This document shows positions 21,986-28,668 of a stretch of 38,803 nt of DNA, one piece after another (the stretch's first letter is position 1; each line of letters starts with the position of its first letter). Below the pieces are notes generated by a model that was given only the letters and a program-made list of their open reading frames with translations, ran no database searches and had not been told where the DNA came from. The stretch lies in the IMG/VR virus record IMGVR_UViG_3300032893_000161, positions 1 through 38,803 of that record; one strand, 5' to 3'. The DNA is from a virus. The position numbers and the translations under genes were made by a program.

Positions 21986-22183
21986 TCATTTTCCTTTCGT
22001 TGGTTGAGTTCTCTTCAGCCGCAGTTGAACCACCAGAAACAGGAGCGCGGCAGCTCCTTGCAAAAGTTGCTCCTCTTCGTCCTTGGACTCCGGGAGATCG
22101 ACGCCGTCGAGGAGGTCGTAGAGCGCGGAACGAAGCTCCTCGAGCAGGGGGCGGATGACGTTCAGCGGGAGGGGTTTTGTCAT
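21986..22183 (-). CDS. Hypothetical small protein (65 residues)
   Basis: ATG 22183 overlaps the upstream stop by 4 bases. The protein is two helices, an acidic one (VIRPLLEELRSALYDLLDGV) and, after ESKDEEEQLLQ, a hydrophobic one (GAAALLFLVVQLRLK) with a basic end. The second helix could be membrane-associated. No family was recognised. Confidence 0.58.
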   Translation of the reverse strand: MTKPLPLNVIRPLLEELRSALYDLLDGVDLPESKDEEEQLLQGAAALLFLVVQLRLKRTQPTKGK

Positions 22184-22395
22184 TGCCGGGCCTCCCCGCT
22201 GTGTCCGGTGCCCATACACCTTCCGCACTCCCGGATCACCCAAGATTCCTGATGGGTCACCACGCGCTGGATCTCGTCGTGGTCGTCGTGCTCGAAGAGA
22301 TCGGAGCTGACCTCCGCGAGGACTTTGCGGGCAACCAGCGTTTCTTTCTTCCCCCTGCCGCCGCAGTTCGGGCACGGGCCAAATCTTTCTGACAA
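22180..22395 (-). CDS. DnaJ-type zinc-knuckle protein (71 residues)
   Basis: Two CxxCxGxG-like knuckles face each other: CPNCGGRG (residues 8-15) and CGRCMGTG (57-64), as in the zinc domain of DnaJ and many small phage proteins. Between them is a charged helix (LAEVSSDLFEHDDHDEIQRV). The start is TTG 22395, with GGGAGG a few bases upstream. It leaves a single base after the previous stop. The zinc module alone does not reveal the function. Confidence 0.68.
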   Translation of the reverse strand: MSERFGPCPNCGGRGKKETLVARKVLAEVSSDLFEHDDHDEIQRVVTHQESWVIRECGRCMGTGHSGEARQ

Positions 22396-22396
22396 G

Positions 22397-22789
22397 CTAG
22401 CCTCCCTCCTTCGGCAGACGCATCCGCTCGATAAGCCGATAGAGCGCGTCCCATGCCGACTCGTCCTGGCGATCCAGGCAATCGCGGATCATCGGGCAGA
22501 TCGTCTGGTACTCTTCGAGCGAGGCCCAGAATTCCTGCGCCTGCGCCTGATGCTCTCGCTTTTTAAATTGCCAACTCCGCTCTCGCTCTCGACTCACAGC
22601 CTCCCGGATCTCGGGCATCATCGGGGGCTGCCGGCTATCGCCGATCAGATAGTCGACGACTTTCGCCCAAACCTGTGCGGGCAGCTGGTAGACCTCGCGC
22701 CAGATCAGCTTTCGCCGCTCGTCGCGGTACGCGTTCGGGAAGGTCTCGGCGAGGCGACTCATCTCGCGATCGAATTCTTCGGTGGTCAA
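22397..22789 (-). CDS. Helicase-loader-like replication protein (130 residues)
   Basis: The segment ETFPNAYRDERRKLIWREVY, then AKVVDYLIGDSRQPPMMPEI and REAVSRERERSW, follows the pattern of phage loader proteins of the SPP1 G39P type ('AYPN....E....W...L.....V...L..........P.I.EI'), which deliver the helicase to the origin. It lies directly after the O-like initiator, where a lambda P-like loader belongs. TTG 22789 overlaps the upstream stop (TTGA). ATG 22762 would be an alternative start. No phage helicase is present, so the partner would be the host DnaB. Confidence 0.6.
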   Translation of the reverse strand: MTTEEFDREMSRLAETFPNAYRDERRKLIWREVYQLPAQVWAKVVDYLIGDSRQPPMMPEIREAVSRERERSWQFKKREHQAQAQEFWASLEEYQTICPMIRDCLDRQDESAWDALYRLIERMRLPKEGG

Positions 22790-23580
22790 GGCGGCCCCTC
22801 CTCGCCGAGGAGCTCGGCGATCCCGCGGTAAGCGCCATTGCCGCCGCCATCGTCGTACTGACCCTCAAGCACCTTGTGCTGGGTCTCCGGCCGGCACAGG
22901 AAGTCGAAGTTGGCTCGCCACCCGCGGTTGTTGGTGCCGCGACAGAACGGAGAACGGTTGATCCGCCCGATGACCTCCGCCCAGTACTCGGCATCGGGCT
23001 TCTCCCGCCAGCGCGCCTCGGCTTGCCTCCGACGCGTTCCGCCACAGCCCCGGATCTTGGGCAACGTGCCGCAGTGTTGATTCCAGATTTCAGCCAGCGG
23101 GGGGAGCGCGCTAGCGCGGATGACTCTCTTATTATCGGTAACGGTAACGGTAACGGTAGAGGAAGAGGTAGGGTTGTCTGACGGAGTGTCGTCGGTTGAC
23201 CGGGCAGGTTCCGCCGGTTCATCGGCTGCTCCACAAAGGGGTTTACCGGCGGACTCGCGCCGGTTGGCCATTCTGGCCCTAACCCCCGCTTTAGACGCCC
23301 GGCACTTTTGCAGGTACCAGGCGAATCGCCCCTCTGCTCCCTTGGCATAAACTCCGGTCTCCCGAGTTTCGGCAAGTCCGCATTCTAGGATCGGGTCGAA
23401 CCCCTCGGCGTCGAATTCCTCCCGGGGCATGAGTGCCATCTCGTCGCCCCAGTAGTCCTGGGCGATTCGCCAGAAGCGATAGAGCATCCCGACCGCGCGA
23501 TCCTCGTCGCCGAGCTTTCGGACTAGCCGCTTGAAGCCCTTCTCGGCGTGGAGTTCGTCATCCACGTTGATTCTAGCCAT
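22786..23580 (-). CDS. Phage replication initiator / replisome organiser (lambda O-like)
   Basis: A 264-residue protein. Residues 1-110 form a winged-helix-like basic domain (GFKRLVRKLGDEDRAVGMLY). Residues 115-160 are a Pro/Ser/Thr linker. The C-terminal 100 residues match the conserved tail of phage organiser proteins: EIWNQHCGTLPKI, ARWREKPDAEYWAEVIGRI, W-ANFDFLCRPE and KVLEGQYDD. It would bind the origin and recruit the loader encoded next. ATG 23580 was chosen because it gives a normal domain start after GGGGGTGG. The linker codons include a four-copy CGGTAA-type repeat, as lambda has iterons inside its O gene. Confidence 0.78.
   Translation of the reverse strand: MARINVDDELHAEKGFKRLVRKLGDEDRAVGMLYRFWRIAQDYWGDEMALMPREEFDAEGFDPILECGLAETRETGVYAKGAEGRFAWYLQKCRASKAGVRARMANRRESAGKPLCGAADEPAEPARSTDDTPSDNPTSSSTVTVTVTDNKRVIRASALPPLAEIWNQHCGTLPKIRGCGGTRRRQAEARWREKPDAEYWAEVIGRINRSPFCRGTNNRGWRANFDFLCRPETQHKVLEGQYDDGGGNGAYRGIAELLGEEGPP
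23136..23159. repeat. Four tandem CGGTAA-type hexamers in the initiator gene
   Basis: Three copies of CGGTAA are followed by CGGTAG, inside the linker of the O-like gene, where they encode alternating Val and Thr on the minus strand. Next to them are purine-rich GAGGAAGAGG on one side and TTATTAT on the other. This could be the core of the replication origin, or simply a codon-level repeat. Confidence 0.6.
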
Positions 23581-23636
23581 GACCACCCCCCCGGGCGAGG
23601 AGGGCGGCAACGAATCGAACCTGGCTTGGCACTGCG

Positions 23637-24434
23637 TTAGTCCTCCGAGCCCGGCTCCCGATCCCAGTCGGGCGGGCTCTCGGGCGCGATCGCGGCGGCG
23701 TTCTTGGCCGCGCGTTCTTCTTTCGTCACGTAGTTGTCGAGCGCGACACGCTGGGCCTCGCTGAGCTTGTCGACGTCGGCGACGCCGAACTGGGTCTCGA
23801 GCCAGGCGGCGAGCACCTTCATGTCGATCTGGGCGGCCTGACAGCGCTTGGCGAGCTGAGCGCGGTAGCTCTTGGGATCGACTTTAGGGGCCCCAGCCTG
23901 CCCCTGGGCGGGCGGAGAGCTCGGGGGGGTTATCTGGGCCCCTGGACCTTTGCCCGGAGCGCCTGGAGCGCCAGCGGACTTACCCTGACCAGCGCGAGCC
24001 TGCGCCTTCCCTTTTTGAGGCGGCGCCGCCGCGCCGTCGCCATCCGTGTCGTCATCAGCAGCAATCCCAAGGATGCCGCAATAAGAGTACCTGCGATAGA
24101 ACGTGAGGGTCGCACCGAAGTCCTGCGCTCTCCCGGACGGTGGTGGGAGTCGGATCGTGCTCGCGCACCACTGTCCGGAGCTATGCGCAAGGATCGTGAT
24201 CAGCACCAGGAAGTCGTCCTGGTACTCGAGCTGTTGGCTGACCGAGAGCCCGTTCGCCGCCAGCGGCTTCCGAACCGTCGTGATGATCGTCGCCAGATCG
24301 GCGTAGGAATACTGGTAGGTCTTGCCATCCCGGGTCAGAATGTTGGCCGTCTTGTCCTTCGGGGGGGACGTCATCTCTCCCTGGGCTTTCGCGAGAGCCG
24401 CAAAAAGCTCGTTGATCTGATCACTCTTCTGCAT
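23637..24434 (-). CDS. erf: ERF-family single-strand annealing recombinase
   Basis: A 265-residue protein that pairs complementary single strands during phage recombination and genome circularisation. Family features: SDQINELFAALAKAQGEM (residues 4-21), YQYSYADLATIITTVRKPLA (40-59), NGLSVSQQ (61-68), then GATLTFYRRYSYCGILGI (about 112-129). A Gly/Ala/Pro-rich linker (about 140-190) leads to a helical acidic end. ATG 24434 follows GGGGGAG. It stands early in the leftward operon, with RusA at its far end, together a small recombination kit. Confidence 0.88.
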   Translation of the reverse strand: MQKSDQINELFAALAKAQGEMTSPPKDKTANILTRDGKTYQYSYADLATIITTVRKPLAANGLSVSQQLEYQDDFLVLITILAHSSGQWCASTIRLPPPSGRAQDFGATLTFYRRYSYCGILGIAADDDTDGDGAAAPPQKGKAQARAGQGKSAGAPGAPGKGPGAQITPPSSPPAQGQAGAPKVDPKSYRAQLAKRCQAAQIDMKVLAAWLETQFGVADVDKLSEAQRVALDNYVTKEERAAKNAAAIAPESPPDWDREPGSED

Positions 24435-24666
24435 CGTGTACTCCCCCACCCTGCTCCGCCGCCATCCGTCGCAGACAGCGCTGGCAGTTCACCTGCTCGA
24501 GCTCGTAGCAACCCGCCTGGCTCCAGCCCAGCGAGTGCGGCTTCGGAAGCCTGCTGCAGAACGCGCGCTCCCGCATCTCCTTGTCGCGTCGGATCGCGTG
24601 GATCACGGTGTCCTCCCGCGACCGGTAGCCAGGCTTCCCCACGAGCTTGGCCGCGCGAACCCTCAT
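24421..24666 (-). CDS. Small Cys-containing basic protein (81 residues)
   Basis: ATG 24666 overlaps the stop of the gene before it. The product is basic (MRVRAAKLVGKPGYRSRED, AIRRDKEMRERAF) with Cys at four points, including CYELEQVNCQRC, a likely zinc site. It overlaps the ERF start by 14 bases. The family is unrecognised. Small basic zinc proteins in this position often serve DNA metabolism, but that is only inference. Confidence 0.6.
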   Translation of the reverse strand: MRVRAAKLVGKPGYRSREDTVIHAIRRDKEMRERAFCSRLPKPHSLGWSQAGCYELEQVNCQRCLRRMAAEQGGGVHDAEE

Positions 24667-24776
24667 CGGCCGACCCCGAGGGCGAAGGCTTGATGAGTCA
24701 GCATGTACCAGGTGCAGAGCACCCAGATCAGAGCGGGGATCGCCGCGGCGAGCATGTTGCGAGTATCGTCACTCAT
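24663..24776 (-). CDS. Membrane microprotein (37 residues)
   Basis: Starts at ATG 24776, overlapping the upstream stop by 8 bases, and its own stop overlaps the next ATG by 3 bases. One membrane span (MLAAAIPALIWVLCTWYMLT) follows a short polar head (MSDDTRN), with a short neutral tail. The function is unknown. It fills a 100-base gap between two coupled genes. Confidence 0.55.
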   Translation of the reverse strand: MSDDTRNMLAAAIPALIWVLCTWYMLTHQAFALGVGR

Positions 24777-24972
24777 CGGCCTTGCCCTCCTTGGCCTCGA
24801 TGGTGATCCGAACCCTGCGCTGGCGCTCGATGTACGCGAAGAATGCCGACATCACGCCGCTGTCCAGGGCGACCCAGTTCTCGCCGTTCTCGCGCTCGCA
24901 GAAGAGCAGGAAATGGTAGCCGTCGTCGGCCGCGTAAAGACCATCGCCCAAATAGACGCGATTCGGCCTCAT
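24769..24972 (-). CDS. Conserved small phage protein (67 residues)
   Basis: The start MRPNRVYLGDGLYAADDGYH and the middle FCERENGENWVALDSGVMSA resemble a short protein common in phage early operons ('VYLGDGVYA.FDGY.I.L......VALEPEV...L..Y'). Its role is not established. ATG 24972 overlaps the stop of the first operon gene by 4 bases (ATGA). The C-terminus is a charged strand and helix (RRVRITIEAKEGKADE). Confidence 0.65.
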   Translation of the reverse strand: MRPNRVYLGDGLYAADDGYHFLLFCERENGENWVALDSGVMSAFFAYIERQRRVRITIEAKEGKADE

Positions 24973-25103
24973 CGGGTGCCCCTCTCGAGAAAGAGGAAAA
25001 ACACGCCCACCGCAAGGGTAGCGAAAAACCAAAGGGCCCAGATGGAAGCGGGGATCTCGCGGAACGTCTCGCCCAGGTGGGCGTGGATGAATTGAAGAGT
25101 CAC
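24969..25103 (-). CDS. Membrane microprotein (44 residues), first gene of the leftward operon
   Basis: GTG 25103 has AAAGGAG six bases upstream, one of the best ribosome sites in the region. A polar head (TLQFIHAHLGETFREIPASI) precedes one membrane span (WALWFFATLAVGVFFLFL) and a basic end (ERGTR). It is the promoter-proximal gene, so it should be made first and in high amount after infection. The function is unknown. Host takeover or membrane-linked exclusion are possible. Confidence 0.6.
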   Translation of the reverse strand: MTLQFIHAHLGETFREIPASIWALWFFATLAVGVFFLFLERGTR

Positions 25104-25117
25104 GTTCTACTCCTTTC

Positions 25118-25134
25118 GTCAGGGTACGCCTGAC
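25118..25134. promoter_or_regulatory. Palindromic operator candidate in the early leader
   Basis: The arms GTCAGG (25118-25123) and CCTGAC (25129-25134) are inverted around GTACG. The site lies 15 bases upstream of the first leftward start codon, in the transcribed leader. It may bind a repressor (the RHH or XRE protein nearby) or act as an RNA hairpin near the ribosome site. Confidence 0.5.
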
Positions 25135-25200
25135 CAGCCCCCGGGGCCTCAGCGCCACCGATGGCAACGAAGAGGATCCGGAGGCCGGAGTAAGCGTACG

Positions 25201-25224
25201 ACTATAGAATAGCGTGGCTAGCCA
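25201..25224 (-). promoter_or_regulatory. Early leftward promoter/operator candidate
   Basis: Read leftward, TATAGT (25206-25201) is a near-consensus -10 box. The perfect 10-bp palindrome TGGCTAGCCA (25215-25224) lies just upstream, within the promoter spacer, where a repressor would block transcription. The -35 box is poor, which could mean the promoter needs an activator. The leader to the first gene would be about 90 bases. Confidence 0.4.
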
Positions 25225-25260
25225 TAAAATGCGACATATTTCTCCCATAAAATCTGTAAT

Positions 25261-25290
25261 TTTACCCTTAAATAACCTATAGTATATATT
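25261..25290 (+). promoter_or_regulatory. Rightward promoter candidate for the RHH gene
   Basis: TTTACC (25261-25266), an 18-base spacer and TATATT (25285-25290) resemble a sigma-70 promoter, 27 bases ahead of ATG 25317. The stretch is AT-rich in a GC-rich genome. Nearby, CCATAAAAT occurs twice (25222 and 25245), a possible direct-repeat binding site. Confidence 0.45.
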
Positions 25291-25316
25291 AGGCTTTTTG
25301 GTAGACTTAATACTTA

Positions 25317-25646
25317 ATGACAATTGATCCGCACAAATACGCGAAAAAAAAGCGGACCATGGGCCAGAGGTCGATCTACGTCGACGTCAACGTGTTCGAC
25401 GAATTTAGTAGACTCTGCGACCGCATGTATGGAGGTCGCGCAGCCGGGGATGTCCTCTCGGACATCTTGACGGACTTCCTGGAGGCCGCGAAAGAAACGC
25501 CGGCCGAATCAGGCGCCGCTATCCGGCCCCTTATCGAGCTCCTCGGCCGAGTCAATGAGAGAGACCTTCCCGCGGCGGAGGCGTTTCTCCGCAAGCTCGC
25601 GGGCGAGCCGGCAGAGGTCCGCGCTAAGGCTCACAAGCTGAAATGA
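25317..25646 (+). CDS. Ribbon-helix-helix (CopG/Arc-like) DNA-binding regulator
   Basis: A 109-residue protein. After a Lys-rich start (KYAKKKRTMG), the segment QRSIYVDVNVFDEF (residues 17-30) gives the beta ribbon and first helix. CDRMYGGRAAGDVLSDILTDF (34-54) completes the second helix in the usual RHH order. A C-terminal helical part could mediate multimer formation or bind partners. RHH proteins bind paired operators as dimers. It lies between the leftward early promoter and the XRE gene, so control of the early operon and itself is the natural reading. Confidence 0.7.
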   Translation: MTIDPHKYAKKKRTMGQRSIYVDVNVFDEFSRLCDRMYGGRAAGDVLSDILTDFLEAAKETPAESGAAIRPLIELLGRVNERDLPAAEAFLRKLAGEPAEVRAKAHKLK

Positions 25647-25753
25647 TAGGAACTCAAGTTGCTCCAACTCGCCACGGGTGTCCTGGTGCATGTGGAAATT
25701 TTGCAGCACAAAAATAGATAATGTTTAATGTCATTTTGAATAAGGCCCGTTGA

Positions 25754-26014
25754 CTATTTCCGCTTATCACACCGACTTCGGAGTTCGGCGCGGGAGAGGA
25801 TGCCTGCGCGCAGCAGAATCTCCAGGACCGGGACTCCCAGGAGCCTGGCGTATTGCCGGATCTCGGAGACCTGAAACTGGCGCTGGCCCGCGAGCGTCCG
25901 CGACACAGCTGACTGGCTGATTGGTTTTCCGTTCGGCCCCCGGAGACGGCGAGCGAAAGCACGCTGATTTCCATGGGTTTCTACGATCTTCTTTTTGAAC
26001 CAGGGGGCATCCAT
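25754..26014 (-). CDS. XRE/Cro-C1-type helix-turn-helix repressor
   Basis: An 86-residue protein with one HTH domain: GNQRAFARRL (residues 15-24), a short insertion (GPNGKPI), then ISQSAVSRTLAGQR as turn and recognition helix, and VSEIRQYARLLGVPVLEILL. There is no C-terminal protease or dimer domain like that of CI, so it is Cro-like in size. It diverges from the oxygenase cassette and converges on the RHH gene. It probably controls the rightward promoter region at 26015-26083. No integrase was found, so lysogeny is not shown. Confidence 0.78.
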   Translation of the reverse strand: MDAPWFKKKIVETHGNQRAFARRLRGPNGKPISQSAVSRTLAGQRQFQVSEIRQYARLLGVPVLEILLRAGILSRAELRSRCDKRK

Positions 26015-26083
26015 TTCGTCTAACTCAGTGTATCATCATTTGCGCGCTTGTCAGTCTGATGTTTTTATCGCATCAAAAAATGC
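26015..26083. promoter_or_regulatory. Divergent control region of XRE and oxygenase genes
   Basis: This short AT-rich stretch separates the leftward XRE gene from the rightward oxygenase gene. It holds TGATG (26057-26061) and CATCA (26071-26075), inverted about a T-rich core and flanked by runs of five to six T and A. Repressor-type operators look like this. No clean -10/-35 pair could be set with confidence. Confidence 0.35.
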
Positions 26084-26878
26084 GTGTTCAGCAATTACTT
26101 CATGAATCGATTCGAGCTCGAGGAGGGACCGCTGAAGCGGTATTACCGAAACGCCCGGCCCTTCCCTCACTTCGTCTCGGACTCGATCTTCAACCTCCGC
26201 GATGTCCGGGCGCTCGCCGCATCGGTACCGCCCCTCGACGATTCTTGGTATCGCTACAACAACTGCTTTGAAGTCAAACGCGCGATGGATCGGATCCACG
26301 GCCTCTCGCCGACCATCGATCGGTGGATCGAGTTTTTCGCAAGCCGCTACTTCCTGAACTTCGCCGAGAAGATCACCGGGATCGATGGCCTCCTCCCGGA
26401 CCCAGACCTCCGGGGCGGCGGCTTCCATCTGATCGAGCGCGGCGGAAAGCTCGACATCCACGCCGACTACAACATCCACCCGAAGCTTGGCCTCGAGCGC
26501 AGGCTGAACGGGATCCTGTTCCTGAACGAGGACTGGGAGGAGAAGTGGGGCGGCGAGCTCGAGCTCTGGGATCAGGAGATGCGGGAGTGCCAGGCCAGGA
26601 TCAAGCCCAGCTTAGGGACTTTCGTACTCTTCAACGTGGACGATCAGAGCTTCCACGGCCACCCCGATCCGCTCTCCTGCCCGGCCGGGATCTCTCGGAA
26701 AAGTTTTGCGGTGTATTACTATACCAAACCACGCAGTCAGGACATGCGGCCCCACTCGACTCTGTATCAGAAGCGGCCGAATGAACCCCTGGATCTGCAG
26801 AAAGAGGAGCTTCGACGGCTCCGCGCGAAAGGAAGACTACCTGATGGAGCAACAAGCCCAAACCCCCGCCCTGCCTGA
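26084..26878 (+). CDS. 2-oxoglutarate/Fe(II)-dependent oxygenase (prolyl-4-hydroxylase-like)
   Basis: A 264-residue enzyme that hydroxylates an unknown substrate using iron, oxygen and 2-oxoglutarate. Iron ligands are His126 and Asp128 in KLDIHADYNIH and His191 in DQSFHGHPDPL. Arg205 in ISRKSFAVYYYT would bind 2-oxoglutarate. The surrounding ERRLNGILFLNEDWEEKWGG and LELWDQEM are typical of the 2OG-FeII_Oxy_3 family. GTG 26084 has no clear ribosome site, so ATG 26102 is a fair alternative start. It leads a set ending in a glycosyltransferase. Targets could be a nucleotide, virion protein or sugar. Confidence 0.85.
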   Translation: MFSNYFMNRFELEEGPLKRYYRNARPFPHFVSDSIFNLRDVRALAASVPPLDDSWYRYNNCFEVKRAMDRIHGLSPTIDRWIEFFASRYFLNFAEKITGIDGLLPDPDLRGGGFHLIERGGKLDIHADYNIHPKLGLERRLNGILFLNEDWEEKWGGELELWDQEMRECQARIKPSLGTFVLFNVDDQSFHGHPDPLSCPAGISRKSFAVYYYTKPRSQDMRPHSTLYQKRPNEPLDLQKEELRRLRAKGRLPDGATSPNPRPA

Positions 26879-27242
26879 GAGCCAGGCAGAACTGAAGAAG
26901 CCCGAGCAGAATCAGAAGGAGGCGGAGGTTCATGATCTCAACGCCGTCCGGGCGAAGCTCAGGGAGCAGATGACGGCGGTCCTCGATCGCCACCGGTCCA
27001 TGGAGCCCGACGGCCTCATCATCCTGAGCCTGAAGAACGGCCAGTACATGTATGACACAACCCACTTTCCCTCGCTCGGCGATCTGAGCTTCGCGCAGAA
27101 ACTTCTGAATCTCAATATCGACCGGCTGTTTTCGGATTCCCTTCAGGAGCAGGCCCGGATGGCCCAGAAGTTTGACGCAGCGAAGGCAAAGCTCGACGCC
27201 ACCCAGGCCGAGCTCGAGCGCGTGAGGAAAGAGAATTCATGA
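26844..27242 (+). CDS. Coiled-coil protein between oxygenase and glycosyltransferase (132 residues)
   Basis: ATG 26844 follows AAAGGAAG and overlaps the oxygenase end by 35 bases. The first 35 residues are Gln/Glu/Pro/Lys-rich and likely disordered. The middle (GLIILSLKNGQYMYDTTHFP) is a short beta segment, and the end is a coiled coil (QARMAQKFDAAKAKLDATQA). Its stop overlaps the next start by 4 bases (ATGA). It may tether the two enzymes to each other or to a substrate. No family is recognised. Confidence 0.68.
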   Translation: MEQQAQTPALPESQAELKKPEQNQKEAEVHDLNAVRAKLREQMTAVLDRHRSMEPDGLIILSLKNGQYMYDTTHFPSLGDLSFAQKLLNLNIDRLFSDSLQEQARMAQKFDAAKAKLDATQAELERVRKENS

Positions 27243-28375
27243 TCCAGATCCTCGTTGTTTCCCCGTGGGCGAAGGACGCCAACTCTTTCTACCGGTGCAT
27301 GGGCCCCTGGAGCTACCTGGCCAAGCAATCCAGAAAGCGCGGCGATGTCGTCCAGATCCGGCTCGCCCAGGATGACATCGGTAACCAGGGCGTGGCCTGG
27401 GACACCGTGGATCAGTGCGATCTGGTTTTCATGCATCGGCCCTGCCGCGACGGCGACATGACGATCCTGAAGGTCGCCAAGAACATGAACGTGCCGGTCT
27501 GGGTGGACTACGACGACTGGCTCTTCGATGTCCCGCTCTGGAACCCGACCGCGGGCAACTACAACGCGCAGGCGACCCAGAATGTCGTGGCCACCATGAT
27601 GGCGGCGGCCGATGTCGTCTCGGTCACCACCGACGCCCTTTACCAGAGGGTCAAGCTCGTCAACCCGAACGTGGTGATCATCCCGAACTGCTACCGCAGC
27701 GATATCTACCCGTACCGCGCGGCAAAGCCTTTGGCGAGGACCCCTATCTTCGCCTGGCGGGGAACCCGGACCCACGACGCCGATCTGCTCTCGGTGGCGG
27801 AGGGCTTCCGGGATCTCCCGGCCAAGACCCTCTTCTACGGCGACGCGCCCTGGGCGCTGTTTGCCCAGATGAAGCCCGGCTCCTACCAGCCGATCGCGAT
27901 GCAGGATCCCTTTCTGTACATGAAGACGCTCTACGTGAACGCGCCCAAGGTCCTGCTCTTCCCCCTGATGGACTGCTTTTTCAATCGGGTAAAATCCAAC
28001 ATCGCTTATCAAGAAGCCCTGCACGCGGGGGCGATCTGCGTGGGCCCCGATCTTCCGGAGTGGCGCAGAGCGGGCGTCTTAACCTACGAGCCCGGCAACG
28101 CCGAGAGCTTCGCCGCCAGAGCGCGCGAGGCCTTCGCGCTCCCCGCCGACGAGCACGAGGCGATCGTCTCGCAGGCCTACGAGGCGATGATCGGTCAGTA
28201 CGGGGCACCAGAGATCAACCGGATCCGGCAAAACACGCTCGATCAGGTGATGCGCGCTGGCTTCCGCCGCTCGGAGAGAGATCCTTTCGATCCACTTCTC
28301 GGGATGTGGGCGATGGGCAAGATCAAGGAGGTGTCGCGGCCAGAAGCGCTTGACAGCGCGAAGGCCTCGGCATGA
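27239..28375 (+). CDS. GT4-like (GT-B fold) glycosyltransferase
   Basis: A 378-residue protein with a two-domain GT-B layout. The N-terminal half includes SPWAKDANSFYRCMGPWSYL and VDYDDWLFDVP (residues 89-99). The C-terminal half has the donor-binding stretch SNIAYQEALHAGAICVGPDL (about 252-271), then PEWRRAGVLTYEPGN, as in group 1 transferases ('.E...G...V..D'). This type is known in phages, often with unassigned targets. It is coupled by ATGA overlaps on both sides. Sugar donor and acceptor are unknown. A modified virion protein, DNA or host glycan are all possible. Confidence 0.8.
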   Translation: MIQILVVSPWAKDANSFYRCMGPWSYLAKQSRKRGDVVQIRLAQDDIGNQGVAWDTVDQCDLVFMHRPCRDGDMTILKVAKNMNVPVWVDYDDWLFDVPLWNPTAGNYNAQATQNVVATMMAAADVVSVTTDALYQRVKLVNPNVVIIPNCYRSDIYPYRAAKPLARTPIFAWRGTRTHDADLLSVAEGFRDLPAKTLFYGDAPWALFAQMKPGSYQPIAMQDPFLYMKTLYVNAPKVLLFPLMDCFFNRVKSNIAYQEALHAGAICVGPDLPEWRRAGVLTYEPGNAESFAARAREAFALPADEHEAIVSQAYEAMIGQYGAPEINRIRQNTLDQVMRAGFRRSERDPFDPLLGMWAMGKIKEVSRPEALDSAKASA

Positions 28376-28617
28376 AGATTTCTCAGATGGAGAAGTTCCG
28401 GGAATCCTCTCTGGGCGCGCTTGGGCGGCAGCTGCACAGCCCCTGCATGACCTACGGATGCGAGAACCCGACCCAGCACAAGACAGGCTATTGCGAGGCC
28501 TGTCGAACCGCGAGTTGCTCCTTCTGCTCAACCGTGTTTGTCTCCACGACGGCACCGGCCCCGAACCTTTGCTCGAAGTGTCGATGCTACAAGAACCGGA
28601 AGAAGGGCGGCGGATGA
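28372..28617 (+). CDS. Cys-rich small protein (81 residues)
   Basis: Coupled to the glycosyltransferase by ATGA. It holds eight Cys in pairs: CMTYGC, CEAC, CSFC and CSKC, enough for two zinc sites. The ends are basic (KCRCYKNRKKGGG). Zinc proteins of this size near terminase genes may act in DNA packaging or transcription of late genes, but no family match was recognised. The 51 bases after it hold TTTACA (28634-28639), a possible -35 box without a good -10. Confidence 0.65.
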   Translation: MKISQMEKFRESSLGALGRQLHSPCMTYGCENPTQHKTGYCEACRTASCSFCSTVFVSTTAPAPNLCSKCRCYKNRKKGGG

Positions 28618-28668
28618 CGGGTCTCCTAAACTTTTTACATGGCCTAAAGTAGGTCAAAATAGGCGGGC

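Noticed and set aside
27143-28024. 293-codon minus-strand frame opposite the GT4-like gene
   Set aside because: Antisense to a well-supported glycosyltransferase, with shadow-like Arg/Asp/Val composition.
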